64,000 nucleotides of DNA, from positions 1-64,000 of the forward strand of contig JAHBVF010000034.1 of the NCBI GenBank assembly GCA_019637685.1. The letters are read 5' to 3'. Below are positions 14,443-23,296 of this stretch, piece after piece. This DNA is from Caldilineaceae bacterium (GTDB lineage Bacteria > Chloroflexota > Anaerolineae > Caldilineales > Caldilineaceae). The notes below the pieces were generated by a model. That model saw nothing but the letters and a program-made list of their open reading frames with translations, did no database searches and was not told the origin of the DNA. A program made the position numbers and the translations under genes. Every line of letters starts with the position of its first letter. Position 1 is the stretch's first letter.

Positions 14443-15515
14443 ATGGAAAGCATCAAAACGGTTTCAATTTGCATCGTTTGTCACCTGAATTACAGGAACA
14501 ACTCAGGCCTCTGTATGCACGACAAAATGGGAATACTAACTATTTAGGTATTGACGAAATTCATCAGGGCGACGCGCTCGAACTGTTGCCGCAGATCGAA
14601 CCAAACAGCATAGCGCTAAGTGTCTGGTCACCGCCCTATTTTGTCGGCAAGGAATACGAAGCTCACCTGGATTTCGACGGCTGGCAGGCGTTACTCTGCG
14701 GGGTGATTGTCCGCCATTTTCCAATTGTCAAGCCGGGTGGGTTTCTCGCCGTTAATATCGCCGACATCCTCGTATTCCGCGATCCAGAAATGCCGCGCAT
14801 CCAGGCTGATGTGGTGGGGCGCAAACGTTCTTCAGTCACACGGGAGGATGTTGTGCAGGCAATGGAACTCCACCCGGACTACAACCGCTACCAGATTGCA
14901 CATTTGCTGGGGTGTAGCGAACAGACGGTTGACCGGCGGTTAAACGGCAATAACATCCGCGGTGGCAAATCGGAAGCACAGACGCGGGTAAAAATCGTCG
15001 GTGGGCTGGTCGAAAAGTGGGCATTGGACGCCGGTTTCTACACCTATGACCGGCGAGTCTGGGTAAAGGACGCGGCCTGGGAAAACTCGCGCTGGGCCAG
15101 TCTCTCCTACCGGGCAGTGGACGAATTTGAATATCTCTACATTTTTTGGAAACCGGGGATCACAAAGATTGATCGCAGCCGTCTCAGCGCGGACGAGTGG
15201 AAGGAGTGGGGGTCTCGGGGTGTCTGGAGTTTTCCATCTGTGCGGTCAAACGACGATCACGAAGCCAAATTTCCCACCGAACTACCGTCCAGGACCATTC
15301 GTCTGTTGACCGATCCGGGCGATACTGTCCTCGACTGCTTTATGGGTAGCGGGACTACCGCAGCAGCGGCCATTCGGGAAAACCGGCACTTTATCGGCGT
15401 GGAACTGGACGCTGACTACGTGAGTCTGGCGCGCAAAGCGGTTACCCAGCAGACGTTGCGACTGTTGGAGTCCACTCCAGACTACAAAATAGATAACAAA
15501 GCCACAGCAAACTGA
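14439..15515 (+). CDS. DNA methyltransferase of a SfiI-like restriction-modification system
   Basis: SAM-dependent DNA methyltransferase of the beta class, probably N4-cytosine specific. The 358-residue protein has the catalytic SPPY motif at residues 64-67 and the SAM-binding motif CFMGSGTT near 300. Between them is a DNA-binding-like insert (QIAHLLGCSEQTVDRRLNG) that reads as a helix-turn-helix. ATG 14439 overlaps the preceding stop (ATGA) behind GGAAGGAG. Its partner endonuclease starts 28 bases after its stop. Local sequence looks AT-richer than neighbours, which suits horizontal acquisition. The link to GGCC-N5-GGCC is inferred from the endonuclease. Confidence 0.85.
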
Positions 15516-15542
15516 CAACCACTATTTTTGAAAGCTGCGTCA

Positions 15543-16259
15543 ATGCTCATTGATCCACGTTCATTAGGTGCTGATCTGGGACGGCTTGAACAGATCGAAA
15601 AGGCTTCCCTGCGGATGGTCGTACAGGCTATCTATGACTATCGAGAAAGCGCGGTGGAAATTTTTCGGGAAGAGAGCGATCTGGTCGCTGACATCGGCGA
15701 GGACATCACCCGTGACGCGCTGGATCGGATGGGAATGTCGAAGATCGATCAGCGGCTATTTGGAAAGATCGACTACAAACAGGCACGATATCTCTTTCAC
15801 CCAGAGTACGCTGTCAAGCAAGCGCTCTTTGTCGATTCCAAAGCCGAAAAGACCAGCGGTCAACGGACGGCAACACTGCAAACATCCCAGTTTTCCCTGA
15901 CCGTCAGACAGATTCGGGCCAACGAAACAGTGGCAATCCCCGGCAGTCTGCCGCCCATACTGCGATTGCGCGATGAAGAATACATTACCACCACAATTTT
16001 CGTGAAGTACAATTACACTGAAGCCACTCCGCAGGTGAACGCGCTGGACAGCATTACCGTTGCCGCTCTGCCCAATGGACTGCTGCAAGAGATGTACAAC
16101 CCGAACACAGACGACACGATTTGGCTAGCTGGTCGCAATGCCCCAACACTGGGGGAGGCATTTCGGGTTCGTCTGTCATTTCCGCGTTTGAAAGCAAAAG
16201 CCAACTGGCGTGTCCAGTCGATATTATTGCCCCCCCATCTGTTCCAGTGGGCAGACTGA
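15543..16259 (+). CDS. SfiI-family type II restriction endonuclease
   Basis: The 238-residue protein resembles the SfiI endonuclease family as I know it. Matching stretches include a LEQIEKASLRMVVQAI start, EDITRDALD, GKIDYKQARYLF, ALFVDSKAEK, LQTSQFSLT, TTTIFVKYNY, MYNPNTDDT and FRVRLSFPRLK, all in SfiI order. The putative PD-(D/E)XK core is D77 (IDYK) with D98 and K100 (VDSK). SfiI cuts GGCC-N5-GGCC as a tetramer bridging two sites. ATG 15543 is preferred over an upstream TTG at 15528 that lacks a binding site. It follows its methyltransferase and runs directly into pgeF two bases later. Exact specificity is inferred. Confidence 0.8.
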   Translation: MLIDPRSLGADLGRLEQIEKASLRMVVQAIYDYRESAVEIFREESDLVADIGEDITRDALDRMGMSKIDQRLFGKIDYKQARYLFHPEYAVKQALFVDSKAEKTSGQRTATLQTSQFSLTVRQIRANETVAIPGSLPPILRLRDEEYITTTIFVKYNYTEATPQVNALDSITVAALPNGLLQEMYNPNTDDTIWLAGRNAPTLGEAFRVRLSFPRLKAKANWRVQSILLPPHLFQWAD

Positions 16260-16261
16260 CA

Positions 16262-17074
16262 ATGCACCCAAACCCCCACGCCAACGGCGTCATCACCTAC
16301 GCCTTCGACTACCTGACAGACCTGCCCGTGGCCGCGCACGTGAGCACCCGGCACGGCGGTGTCTCCCCCGCGCCGTGGACTTCCCTCAATTTCAGTGTAA
16401 GCCGGGGCGACGAGCCGGAACGGGTGAAAGCCAATTTCACCCGCTTTTGCGAAGCCGTGGGGGTGGACCCGGCCCAGCCTGTGCGCACCCATCAGGTCCA
16501 CGGCACCGCGGTGGCAAAGGTGGATTGGGATGATGCAGGCAGCCGCCAAAGCGCTACCGACGCGCTGATCACCGACGCGGTGGGGCTGCCCCTCTTTCTG
16601 GTCTTCGCCGACTGTACGCCGATTCTGCTCTACGACAGCCGCCAGCACAGCCTGGGCGTCTGTCACGCGGGCTGGCGGGGCACGGTCAACGGCGCGGCCG
16701 CGGCCACCCTGTGGGCCATGCAGGCGGCCTATAACACCGACCCGGCGGATGTGTGGGTAGGCATCGGTCCCAGTATCGGCCCGGACAGCTACGAAGTGGG
16801 CGAGGAAGTTTTTCAGATGGCCCAGGCCAAACTGCCCGATCCGGATCGCTTTTTCTCCTTTCCCAATGGGCTGGGAGCCAATCCCTATTTTGACCTGTGG
16901 CAGGCCAACGCCAGTCAATTGACCGAAGCGGGCGTGCCGATCCAACAGATCGAAATCGCCGGGATCGACACTGCCGGGCACACCGCCGATTTCTTCAGCC
17001 ACCGGGCCGAACGCGGCGCGTGCGGGCTGTTTGGGATGCTGGCCTGGCTCACCCCCACAGCAAGTGGACAATAA
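16262..17074 (+). CDS. pgeF: Laccase-domain (YfiH/PgeF) protein
   Basis: Member of the multicopper-oxidase-like YfiH family, now regarded as zinc-dependent purine nucleoside phosphorylase/adenosine deaminases or peptidoglycan-editing factors. The 270-residue chain shows TRHGGVSPAPWTSLNF, VRTHQVHGTAV (first histidine ligand), FADCTPILLYD (cysteine ligand) and CHAGWRGTV (second histidine ligand), all intact. ATG 16262 lies two bases after the endonuclease stop, so translation is probably coupled. The gene is housekeeping and its position after the restriction cassette looks incidental. Confidence 0.9.
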   Translation: MHPNPHANGVITYAFDYLTDLPVAAHVSTRHGGVSPAPWTSLNFSVSRGDEPERVKANFTRFCEAVGVDPAQPVRTHQVHGTAVAKVDWDDAGSRQSATDALITDAVGLPLFLVFADCTPILLYDSRQHSLGVCHAGWRGTVNGAAAATLWAMQAAYNTDPADVWVGIGPSIGPDSYEVGEEVFQMAQAKLPDPDRFFSFPNGLGANPYFDLWQANASQLTEAGVPIQQIEIAGIDTAGHTADFFSHRAERGACGLFGMLAWLTPTASGQ

Positions 17075-17225
17075 TCTGGCTGCCTGACAGGTACAGCCCG
17101 GAGTAGCAGTGCCGGTTGTGCCTGCGTCATAGACGGGCAGGCTGCTGGAACAATCGAAAGATGGATGGACCTGTACCGTCCTGATAGCCGATATCTGGTC
17201 GCCGTTCACCGTTAACTCCCTCTCC

Positions 17226-17236
17226 TGTGGTAAAAT
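17226..17236 (+). promoter_or_regulatory. Extended -10 promoter TGTGG-TAAAAT
   Basis: TG-G-TAAAAT lies 45 bases upstream of the start at 17282 and shares the TGTGGTA core with the sites at 12514 and 33250. No good -35 is visible. Confidence 0.4.
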
Positions 17237-17281
17237 GGCGTAGAGTGTCGTCGCTGATCGTCTGGACATCCGCCATTTATT

Positions 17282-18088
17282 ATGACCGACCCGTCGCTGC
17301 TGGAACGTATTTTACAAAGTTGGGGTTTGGACGGCTTACCGTCTCTTCCCCAAATTGTCGATTCTATGGACCCCATCGCCTGGACGCTGGCCTTCCTGCT
17401 GGTGGGCGCGGTGTTGATGGCTGTCTATTTTTCGTTGAGCACCCGCTATTCCTTTGCCAATCTGGACGAAGTGGAAGCGACGCCGGAATCTCTGCTCTTT
17501 CGCCTGAAGCAGGACCCGACCTCCCTGACACCCCAATCGATTATCAACCGGCTGGGGGCCGAGGCCACGCTGGAACTGATGGAGTTCGGCGATCGAATGA
17601 CAACGACCAGTTGGCGTTTCCAATGGAGCGCGGTGCGGGAAGAGTTGTTGCGCTTGCTCAGCCGTCAGAATGCGTTTGGCCCCATCCACGCGCTGGGCCG
17701 CTACTATCAGTCCACGGACACCACAGAGCAGGACCCGCTGCGTATCCGCCGCACAGTGCTGATCCACAAACTAGGCCAGCGCCGCTATCTGGAACCGGCC
17801 GCGGATGGATCACCGGCCCAGCTTCGGCTGCATCGCCATCCCGCCGAGCAGATCGGCGAGCTGGGCTTCGACGGACCCACCATCTGGCTGGATGAAGGCC
17901 AGGAGATCCGCGACGCGGACGGGCCGCTGGTAGAGATGGATGTGGTGGACTTTGCCACCGTAGACAACGCGACTGTCCGTCTGCGTATTCAGCGTGCGCC
18001 CACGGCCGGGGGCGGGTTTGTCCTGCGCTTGGAAAAGCGGCGCAAAATCTGGATTGTCGTCAAAGAATCGATTGAATGGACGCTGTAG
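17282..18088 (+). CDS. Hypothetical single-pass membrane protein
   Basis: Unrecognised 268-residue protein. One hydrophobic segment spans about residues 30-52 (WTLAFLLVGAVLMAVYF) after a short N-terminal tail. A mixed alpha/beta soluble region follows, whose C-terminal half is rich in beta-forming segments (TIWLDEGQEIRDADG, ATVRLRIQRAP). It ends with a basic strand RLEKRRKIWIVVKESIEW. There is no signal peptide cleavage motif or catalytic motif I can name. It precedes a polytopic sensor-like gene that has its own predicted promoter, so a functional link is only suggested by position. Confidence 0.75.
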   Translation: MTDPSLLERILQSWGLDGLPSLPQIVDSMDPIAWTLAFLLVGAVLMAVYFSLSTRYSFANLDEVEATPESLLFRLKQDPTSLTPQSIINRLGAEATLELMEFGDRMTTTSWRFQWSAVREELLRLLSRQNAFGPIHALGRYYQSTDTTEQDPLRIRRTVLIHKLGQRRYLEPAADGSPAQLRLHRHPAEQIGELGFDGPTIWLDEGQEIRDADGPLVEMDVVDFATVDNATVRLRIQRAPTAGGGFVLRLEKRRKIWIVVKESIEWTL

Positions 18089-18126
18089 AAAACAAACAAA
18101 CCACAAAGACGCGAAGACACAACCCA

Positions 18127-18156
18127 TTGTTTTGATGGATTTGTGGTTGATACTAT
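18127..18156 (+). promoter_or_regulatory. Promoter TTGTTT-N18-TGATACTAT
   Basis: TTGTTT (18127-18132), an 18-base spacer ending in TGA, and TACTAT (18151-18156) give a -35 and extended -10 pair about 22 bases before the ATG at 18178. Confidence 0.5.
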
Positions 18157-18177
18157 TTCCCGAATCATAGACACCGC

Positions 18178-20244
18178 ATGGAACCATTTTCATTCTCACT
18201 CCAGGACATTCTCTATTTTGCGAATGTCCTCGTCTCTTCAACAGTTGTCATTCTGGCCTTCTCGCTGTTGGCCTATACCCTTACCTATAATTTCCTCAAC
18301 CCGGTGGCCCGGCGATTTGCCTTTCTGCTGGGGCTGGTGATGATCGTCTATGCCGCGGATGTGGCCCTGACGCGGGTCATCTCTCTGGACTCTGCTGGCC
18401 GCTGGCTGCGTTTTCAATGGCTGGGCATCGCCCTCCTGCCCTACGCCTACCACACTTTCTCCAATGCGGTGTTGCGCACAACCAATTACCGCACCAGCCT
18501 ACGCAGCTGGATCAGTCTGATCAGCGGTCTGCTCTCCGCGCTCAGCGCCTTCTTCGCCCTTTTCACCGACCTGCTCGTCAGCCAAGTGAACTACGAACCG
18601 CCCATCAGTTATCTGGAAGCGGGGCCGCTCTTCTGGCCCTTTGCTACTTTTTTTGGGGTCGTCACGCTGCTCTCCCTGCAAAACATCCGCCTGGCCCGCA
18701 GCCGGTGTCTCACCCCCGGAAGCCGCCAACGGCTTACCTATCTGCTGCTGGGCTTTATGGCCCCGGGCATCGGCACTTTCCCCTATCTCATCGCGCTGGG
18801 ACGCCACACAACCGGGGCCGACTTTGCCACGCCCATTTTTGGCCTGTCGATTCTGGGCAATGGAGTCGTGGCCGCCATGCTGGTGGTAATGGCCTATACA
18901 GTCGCCTATTTTGGGGTATTGACGCCCGACCGGGTGGTGCGCTATCGGCTGCTGCGCTTCTTCACCCGGGGGCCGATTGTGGCGATTCTCGTCATTCTGG
19001 CGGTGCAGACCCTCCCCACAGTGGAACGCATTCTGGGGCTGCCCAGAGATATCGTCCTGTTCAGCGTCATCACCGGCGTGATCGTCACCAGCCAGCTCAT
19101 TCTCAGCGTGACCAAAAGCCTGGTGGATCGGGTGATCTACCGGGAAGATCGGGAGGAGATTGTCTGGCTGCGGGAGCTGGACCGGCGGCTGTTGACCACA
19201 ACGGACCTGCGCCAGTTCCTGGAAAACCACCTGACCAGCCTGTGTGAATTGCTGCGGGTTCCCGCGGGCTTTGTGGCCGCCACAGTGGGGCCGGAACTAC
19301 TGCTGGAAGCGGTGGTGGGGCCAGGCGGGACGCGGGAGTCGATTCTGCAGGTCCAGGATTGGAGCGACACCCTCAACAGCGCGGTGCGCATCCGCCAGCC
19401 CAATGGGGTGGGGCAAAAAAGCCCACCTGCCGGCGAGACGCCCACACCGACAATTCGCCACTTTCGCCCCATTTACCACGCGGGCTTTTGGGTGTGGCCC
19501 CTTGTGGTGAGCGGCGAAGAGAACGGCGGCGAAACAGTGATGGGAATTCTGGGAATTCAGGCGAACAGCCAGGCAGCGCTCTTTACCAACGACGAGCAGG
19601 ACGCCCTGAACCGAATGGTAGAGCGCATCGGGCTGGCGTTGATGGACCGCAAGCTGCAAAAACAGGTCTTTGTGGCCTTGCGCCGCATCATTCCCGGCAT
19701 CGACCGCATCCAGGAAATTCGAGGGCTTGTGCCCTATGGACCAGCGGACCCGAGCAACCCGTCAGCCGAAGTGATGGAGCCAAGCCCCGTCCACAATCCT
19801 GAATTTGAGAGTTGGGTCAAGGATGCACTCAGCCACTATTGGGGCGGCCCCAAACTCAACCACAGCCCGCTGATCAAACTGCGGGTGGTCAACCGGGCCA
19901 TTGAAGACGCGGACGACAACCCGACCAAAGCCCTGCGGCTGGTGTTGGGCCGGGCCATCGAAAATATGCGGCCAGAGGGCAAGCCAGAATTGAGCACTCC
20001 CGAGTGGCTGCTCTACAATATTCTGGAAATGCGTTTTATCCAGGGGCGCAAAGTGCGGGAGATTGCCGAGCGGCTGGCCATCAGCGAAAGCGATCTCTAC
20101 CGCAAGCAGCGGATCGCCATCGGCCAGGTGGCCCGGGCGCTCACCGAAATGGAGCAGATCGATTGGGAAACACTCATCACACCCTTGGCCAACGGCGAAC
20201 CCAAACCGGAGAAGACCGCCAGCCTGGGCGAACGGCTTAATTGA
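18178..20244 (+). CDS. Polytopic membrane sensor with GAF-like region and C-terminal helix-turn-helix
   Basis: A 688-residue protein with about nine hydrophobic helices in residues 1-310 (a histidine-kinase-type 7TM-like sensor region), then a linker VDRVIYREDREEIVWLRELD and a GAF-like domain (about 335-490). The last 130 residues are alpha-helical with a helix-turn-helix-like segment, VREIAERLAISESDLYRKQR (about 620-640). There is no kinase, GGDEF or other output domain, so the simplest reading is a membrane-tethered one-component transcription regulator. The HTH resembles sigma-region-4-like or LuxR-like helices but is not a clear match to either. Ligand and targets are unknown. The start ATG 18178 fits the promoter just upstream. 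Confidence 0.7.
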   Translation: MEPFSFSLQDILYFANVLVSSTVVILAFSLLAYTLTYNFLNPVARRFAFLLGLVMIVYAADVALTRVISLDSAGRWLRFQWLGIALLPYAYHTFSNAVLRTTNYRTSLRSWISLISGLLSALSAFFALFTDLLVSQVNYEPPISYLEAGPLFWPFATFFGVVTLLSLQNIRLARSRCLTPGSRQRLTYLLLGFMAPGIGTFPYLIALGRHTTGADFATPIFGLSILGNGVVAAMLVVMAYTVAYFGVLTPDRVVRYRLLRFFTRGPIVAILVILAVQTLPTVERILGLPRDIVLFSVITGVIVTSQLILSVTKSLVDRVIYREDREEIVWLRELDRRLLTTTDLRQFLENHLTSLCELLRVPAGFVAATVGPELLLEAVVGPGGTRESILQVQDWSDTLNSAVRIRQPNGVGQKSPPAGETPTPTIRHFRPIYHAGFWVWPLVVSGEENGGETVMGILGIQANSQAALFTNDEQDALNRMVERIGLALMDRKLQKQVFVALRRIIPGIDRIQEIRGLVPYGPADPSNPSAEVMEPSPVHNPEFESWVKDALSHYWGGPKLNHSPLIKLRVVNRAIEDADDNPTKALRLVLGRAIENMRPEGKPELSTPEWLLYNILEMRFIQGRKVREIAERLAISESDLYRKQRIAIGQVARALTEMEQIDWETLITPLANGEPKPEKTASLGERLN

Positions 20245-20252
20245 CAGGTGAG

Positions 20253-20407
20253 AATTAGCCACTGATGAACAAAGTTTTTCTTATCGTAGGCGCTGCTTGT
20301 AGCTGCGCAAGGGACGAATACCCCTTCGGCTGCCTGTGCAGTTCAAAACTGCACCTACGGGAACGTCGAATCACTCTATTTACAGTGTAATTAGCCACTG
20401 ATGAACA
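20253..20407. repeat. Palindromic repeat flanked by 19-bp direct repeats
   Basis: The same 19 bases (starting AATTAGCCACTG) occur at 20253-20271 and 20389-20407. They bracket a palindromic element whose core (20285-20359) starts CGTAGGCGCTGCTTG and ends GCACCTACG. The core recurs at 22905-22979. The flanking duplication looks like a target-site duplication or a repeat captured by recombination. It fills most of the 312 bases between the membrane sensor and ftsK; nothing else is seen there. Confidence 0.7.
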
Positions 20408-20556
20408 CAAATATAAACGGTTGATAGATACTGGCTGATAGGGGCGTGATGGCTTTGTCCCCGCGTATCCGCATCCGGCGGATCACATACGAGACCCGTT
20501 CGCCGGTGTCCACCCATTGCGCAATTCTCCCTTCTCACGAGAGGAATCTCTCCCCA

Positions 20557-22803
20557 ATGGCGAAGTCCCGTCGCCCGCGACGCAACGACAGATCGACAAC
20601 CGAACTGACCGCGCTTTTTGCCGAGCTGCGCGCCAACTTCAGCAACGAAGCGCTGGGGCTGGCCCTCTTCCTGCTGGGCGGCTTCTTCGGCTTCACCTAT
20701 CTGGCCAGCACCGACCGCGTGGCGTGGATAGGCCGGATGCTGGGCAGCGGCACGCTCCTGGCTGTGGCCGGGCTGCTTTTGATGGGCGCGGTGTTGATGC
20801 TGGGCGAGCGGGCCGGCTATTGGAATCCCCAGGCGATTGTGGGGGGAGAACTGCTGATCCTGGGGCTGACCGCCTTTATTTTTGTGCAGCAGAGCGGTGT
20901 CGTGGACTGGGTACCCCCGGTGGACGGCAGCCTGGGCGGGGTCGTCGGCTGGGGCATTGGCAGCCTGCTGGTCTCCCTGTTGGGACGCTGGCCCGGCGGA
21001 CTGGTGGCCCTTTTGCTGGTCGGCAGCGGCCTGCTGCTGCTCATCCGCCACACACCGCTGATCTACGCCGCTGGCTATGCGCAGCAATGGTTCACACCCC
21101 TGGGATTGCTCACCTATTTCGGGGCAAACCAACCCAATTCCCCCCGCCAGGCAGCCGAGAAATCGCTGCCCCCCCTGCCCAAAAGCCCAGCGCGGAAACG
21201 CCCGGTCGTCGCCGAGCCAACGCCTGTGCAGGAACCCCTGCCACCCATGCCCGAAGCACCCGCCAGGAAACGCCCCAAACAGTCGGCCAAGGCCAAGCGG
21301 GCCACCCCCAGCGTGAGCCAGAACAAACTCCAGTCCGTGCGCACATCGGGCAATCTGCCCCCCACCGACTTCCTGACCGAAGATTCCGGCGAGTATGGCA
21401 GCCGGGACACAGCAGAGGTGGGCCAATTGATCGAGCAAACCCTGGCCGATTTCGACATTCCCGTGCAGGTGGTGAATGTGGAGAGCGGACCGACCGTCAC
21501 CCAATTCGGCGTCAAACCCCTCTATATTGTGCGGGGCGGCCAGCAGCGCAAAGTGCGGGTCAGCCGCATCGTCAATCTGGCCGACGATCTGGCCCTGGCC
21601 CTGGCCGCGCCCGCGGTGCGCATCGAAGCCCCCGTGCCCGGCTACCCGTATGTGGGCATCGAAGTGCCCAACACAGACAAAATCGACGTGGGGATGCGGG
21701 GCATTCTGGAAAGCCAGATGATGCGCAGCAAAGGTGGCAACCTGCCCCTGGCCCTGGGCCGGGACACCGCGGGCGCACCGGTCGTCAGCGATCTGGCCCG
21801 CGCACCCCACCTGCTCATCGCCGGCTCCACCGGTTCGGGCAAGTCGGTCTGCATCAACGCCATTATCACCAGCCTGCTCATGCACCACGGCCCAGAGAGC
21901 CTGCGCTTTGTGATGGTGGACCCCAAAATGGTGGAGTTGCCCGGCTACAACGGCATCCCCCATATGATCGGCAAAGTCATCACCGAAGTGGATCAGGTGA
22001 CGGGCGCGCTGGCCTGGCTGCTCCTGCAGATGGACGACCGCTACCAGACCTTTCGCGAGCTAAAAATCCGCAACATCACCGCCTATAACGAACTGGCCGC
22101 CAAGCAGAAAGACCTGGAACCCCTGCCCTATCTGGTGCTGATTGTGGACGAACTGGCCGACCTGATGATGACCGCGCCCGAGGACATTGAACGCCAACTG
22201 GTGCGCCTGGCCCAGATGGCCCGGGCCGTGGGTATCCACCTGATCCTGGCCACCCAGCGCCCGTCGGTGGATGTGGTGACGGGGCTGATCAAAGCCAATT
22301 TCCCCACCCGCATCGCCTTTGCCGTGACCAGCCAGATCGACAGCCGGGTGATTCTGGACACCCCCGGCGCGGAGCGGCTGCTGGGCCGGGGGGATATGCT
22401 CTTTATGCGCCCGGACTCGGCTAAACTGGCCCGTGTCCAGGGCTGTTGGGTCTCGGACGAGGAAATCCAGAAAGTTGTCCAGTTCTGGAAAGATCGGGAC
22501 GCGGCCGAGAACCCCGACGGGCCAAAAATAAAAGTGGCGCCGTGGATCGGCTTGATGGACAAATTGGAGGACGAGGACGAACTGGTGTTGGACGCCATCG
22601 ACGCCATCCGCGGGGAGACGACGTGCAGCACCAGCTTTGTTCAGCGCAAACTGGGCATCGGCTACCCCAAAGCCGCCCGGCTGATGGAGCAACTGGAAGC
22701 CAAAGGCGTCGTCGGCCCGGATATGGGCGGGGGACGGGGGCGGGAAGTGCTGTTGAAGGAGGAGGACGAGGACGAGGACGGTGAGGAGGAACTGTTTGCG
22801 TAG
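20557..22803 (+). CDS. ftsK: DNA translocase FtsK/SpoIIIE
   Basis: Septal DNA pump that clears and resolves chromosome ends at division. The 748-residue protein has four membrane helices (about residues 30-190), a short Pro-rich linker (190-255), and the alpha/beta motor domain. The Walker A is GSTGSGKSVCIN (about 423) and the Walker B LPYLVLIVDELADLMM. Downstream are LATQRPSVDVVTG and the C-terminal winged-helix gamma domain (CSTSFVQRKLGIGYPKAARLMEQ). ATG 20557 follows GAGAGGAA; an upstream in-frame ATG at 20446 would add 37 unconserved residues. The linker is short compared with E. coli FtsK and similar to SpoIIIE. The tail is strongly acidic. Confidence 0.95.
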   Translation: MAKSRRPRRNDRSTTELTALFAELRANFSNEALGLALFLLGGFFGFTYLASTDRVAWIGRMLGSGTLLAVAGLLLMGAVLMLGERAGYWNPQAIVGGELLILGLTAFIFVQQSGVVDWVPPVDGSLGGVVGWGIGSLLVSLLGRWPGGLVALLLVGSGLLLLIRHTPLIYAAGYAQQWFTPLGLLTYFGANQPNSPRQAAEKSLPPLPKSPARKRPVVAEPTPVQEPLPPMPEAPARKRPKQSAKAKRATPSVSQNKLQSVRTSGNLPPTDFLTEDSGEYGSRDTAEVGQLIEQTLADFDIPVQVVNVESGPTVTQFGVKPLYIVRGGQQRKVRVSRIVNLADDLALALAAPAVRIEAPVPGYPYVGIEVPNTDKIDVGMRGILESQMMRSKGGNLPLALGRDTAGAPVVSDLARAPHLLIAGSTGSGKSVCINAIITSLLMHHGPESLRFVMVDPKMVELPGYNGIPHMIGKVITEVDQVTGALAWLLLQMDDRYQTFRELKIRNITAYNELAAKQKDLEPLPYLVLIVDELADLMMTAPEDIERQLVRLAQMARAVGIHLILATQRPSVDVVTGLIKANFPTRIAFAVTSQIDSRVILDTPGAERLLGRGDMLFMRPDSAKLARVQGCWVSDEEIQKVVQFWKDRDAAENPDGPKIKVAPWIGLMDKLEDEDELVLDAIDAIRGETTCSTSFVQRKLGIGYPKAARLMEQLEAKGVVGPDMGGGRGREVLLKEEDEDEDGEEELFA

Positions 22804-22849
22804 AAGAAATTGTGAATGGTGAATAGCGAATTGTGAATTCAGATATTCC

Positions 22850-22883
22850 AGAAGTTCGACTTTTTCGGAAAAGTCGAACTTCT
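22850..22883. repeat. Dispersed palindrome AGAAGTTCGACTTTT (copy 1)
   Basis: A 15-bp perfect stem (22850-22864 with 22869-22883) shortly after ftsK. The same palindrome recurs at 26596-26628 and 35695-35727. It could end ftsK transcription, but the copies suggest a REP-like family. Confidence 0.75.
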
Positions 22884-22904
22884 CATTTCCCCCAGGAATT
22901 TTGT

Positions 22905-22979
22905 CGTAGGCGCTGCTTGTAGCTGCGCAATGCTCGTGTGCCCCTTCGGTTGGCTGTGCGGTTGCAAATCGCACCTACA
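22905..22979. repeat. CGTAGGCGCTG palindromic element (copy 2)
   Basis: Starts with the same 26 bases as the core of the repeat at 20285-20359 and ends GCACCTAC. The middle is diverged but keeps CCCCTTCGG and a palindromic right half. A related short hairpin (GTGCGGC...GCCGCACCTACG) follows at about 23006-23031. Confidence 0.7.
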
Positions 22980-23040
22980 GCCGTATCCTATTCTATACCC
23001 CAGATTGTGCGGCAAAATGCCGCACCTACGCCAGCGAAGA

Positions 23041-23255
23041 AGTTGATCCGTACGGGAGCCACAGACGCTGTACGCCGCGCACAGAAGCTGTAGGGGAGCT
23101 ACGGAAGCGGTGGGTTATGTACAAACCTGTACGCCGGATAGAGAGCCGGTGCGAGAGATACGGACGCTATGTACTGCGTACAGCGCCTGTATGCGAAGCA
23201 CAGACTCCGTGCGCACCACACCAGCCCTGTGGGTCATCCACAACGCCACAGACAG
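23041..23255. repeat. Degenerate 20-bp tandem repeat array
   Basis: About ten to eleven diverged units in near-perfect 20-base register. Clear units begin at 23061, 23081, 23101, 23121, 23141 (19 bases), 23160, 23180, 23200, 23220 and 23240. The shared pattern is roughly ACAGACGCTGTACGCNNNGC. There are no unique spacers, so this is not a CRISPR. No reading frame runs through it as a convincing protein. It lies between ftsK and the tail of the NACHT-LRR gene. Confidence 0.7.
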
Positions 23256-23296
23256 GAAAACGATGACACCCCACAATTCGCAATTCGCTCCTCACC

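Noticed and set aside
23041-23255. CRISPR array
   Set aside because: Units are directly abutting 20-mers without unique spacers, and repeats are diverged rather than identical; no cas genes.
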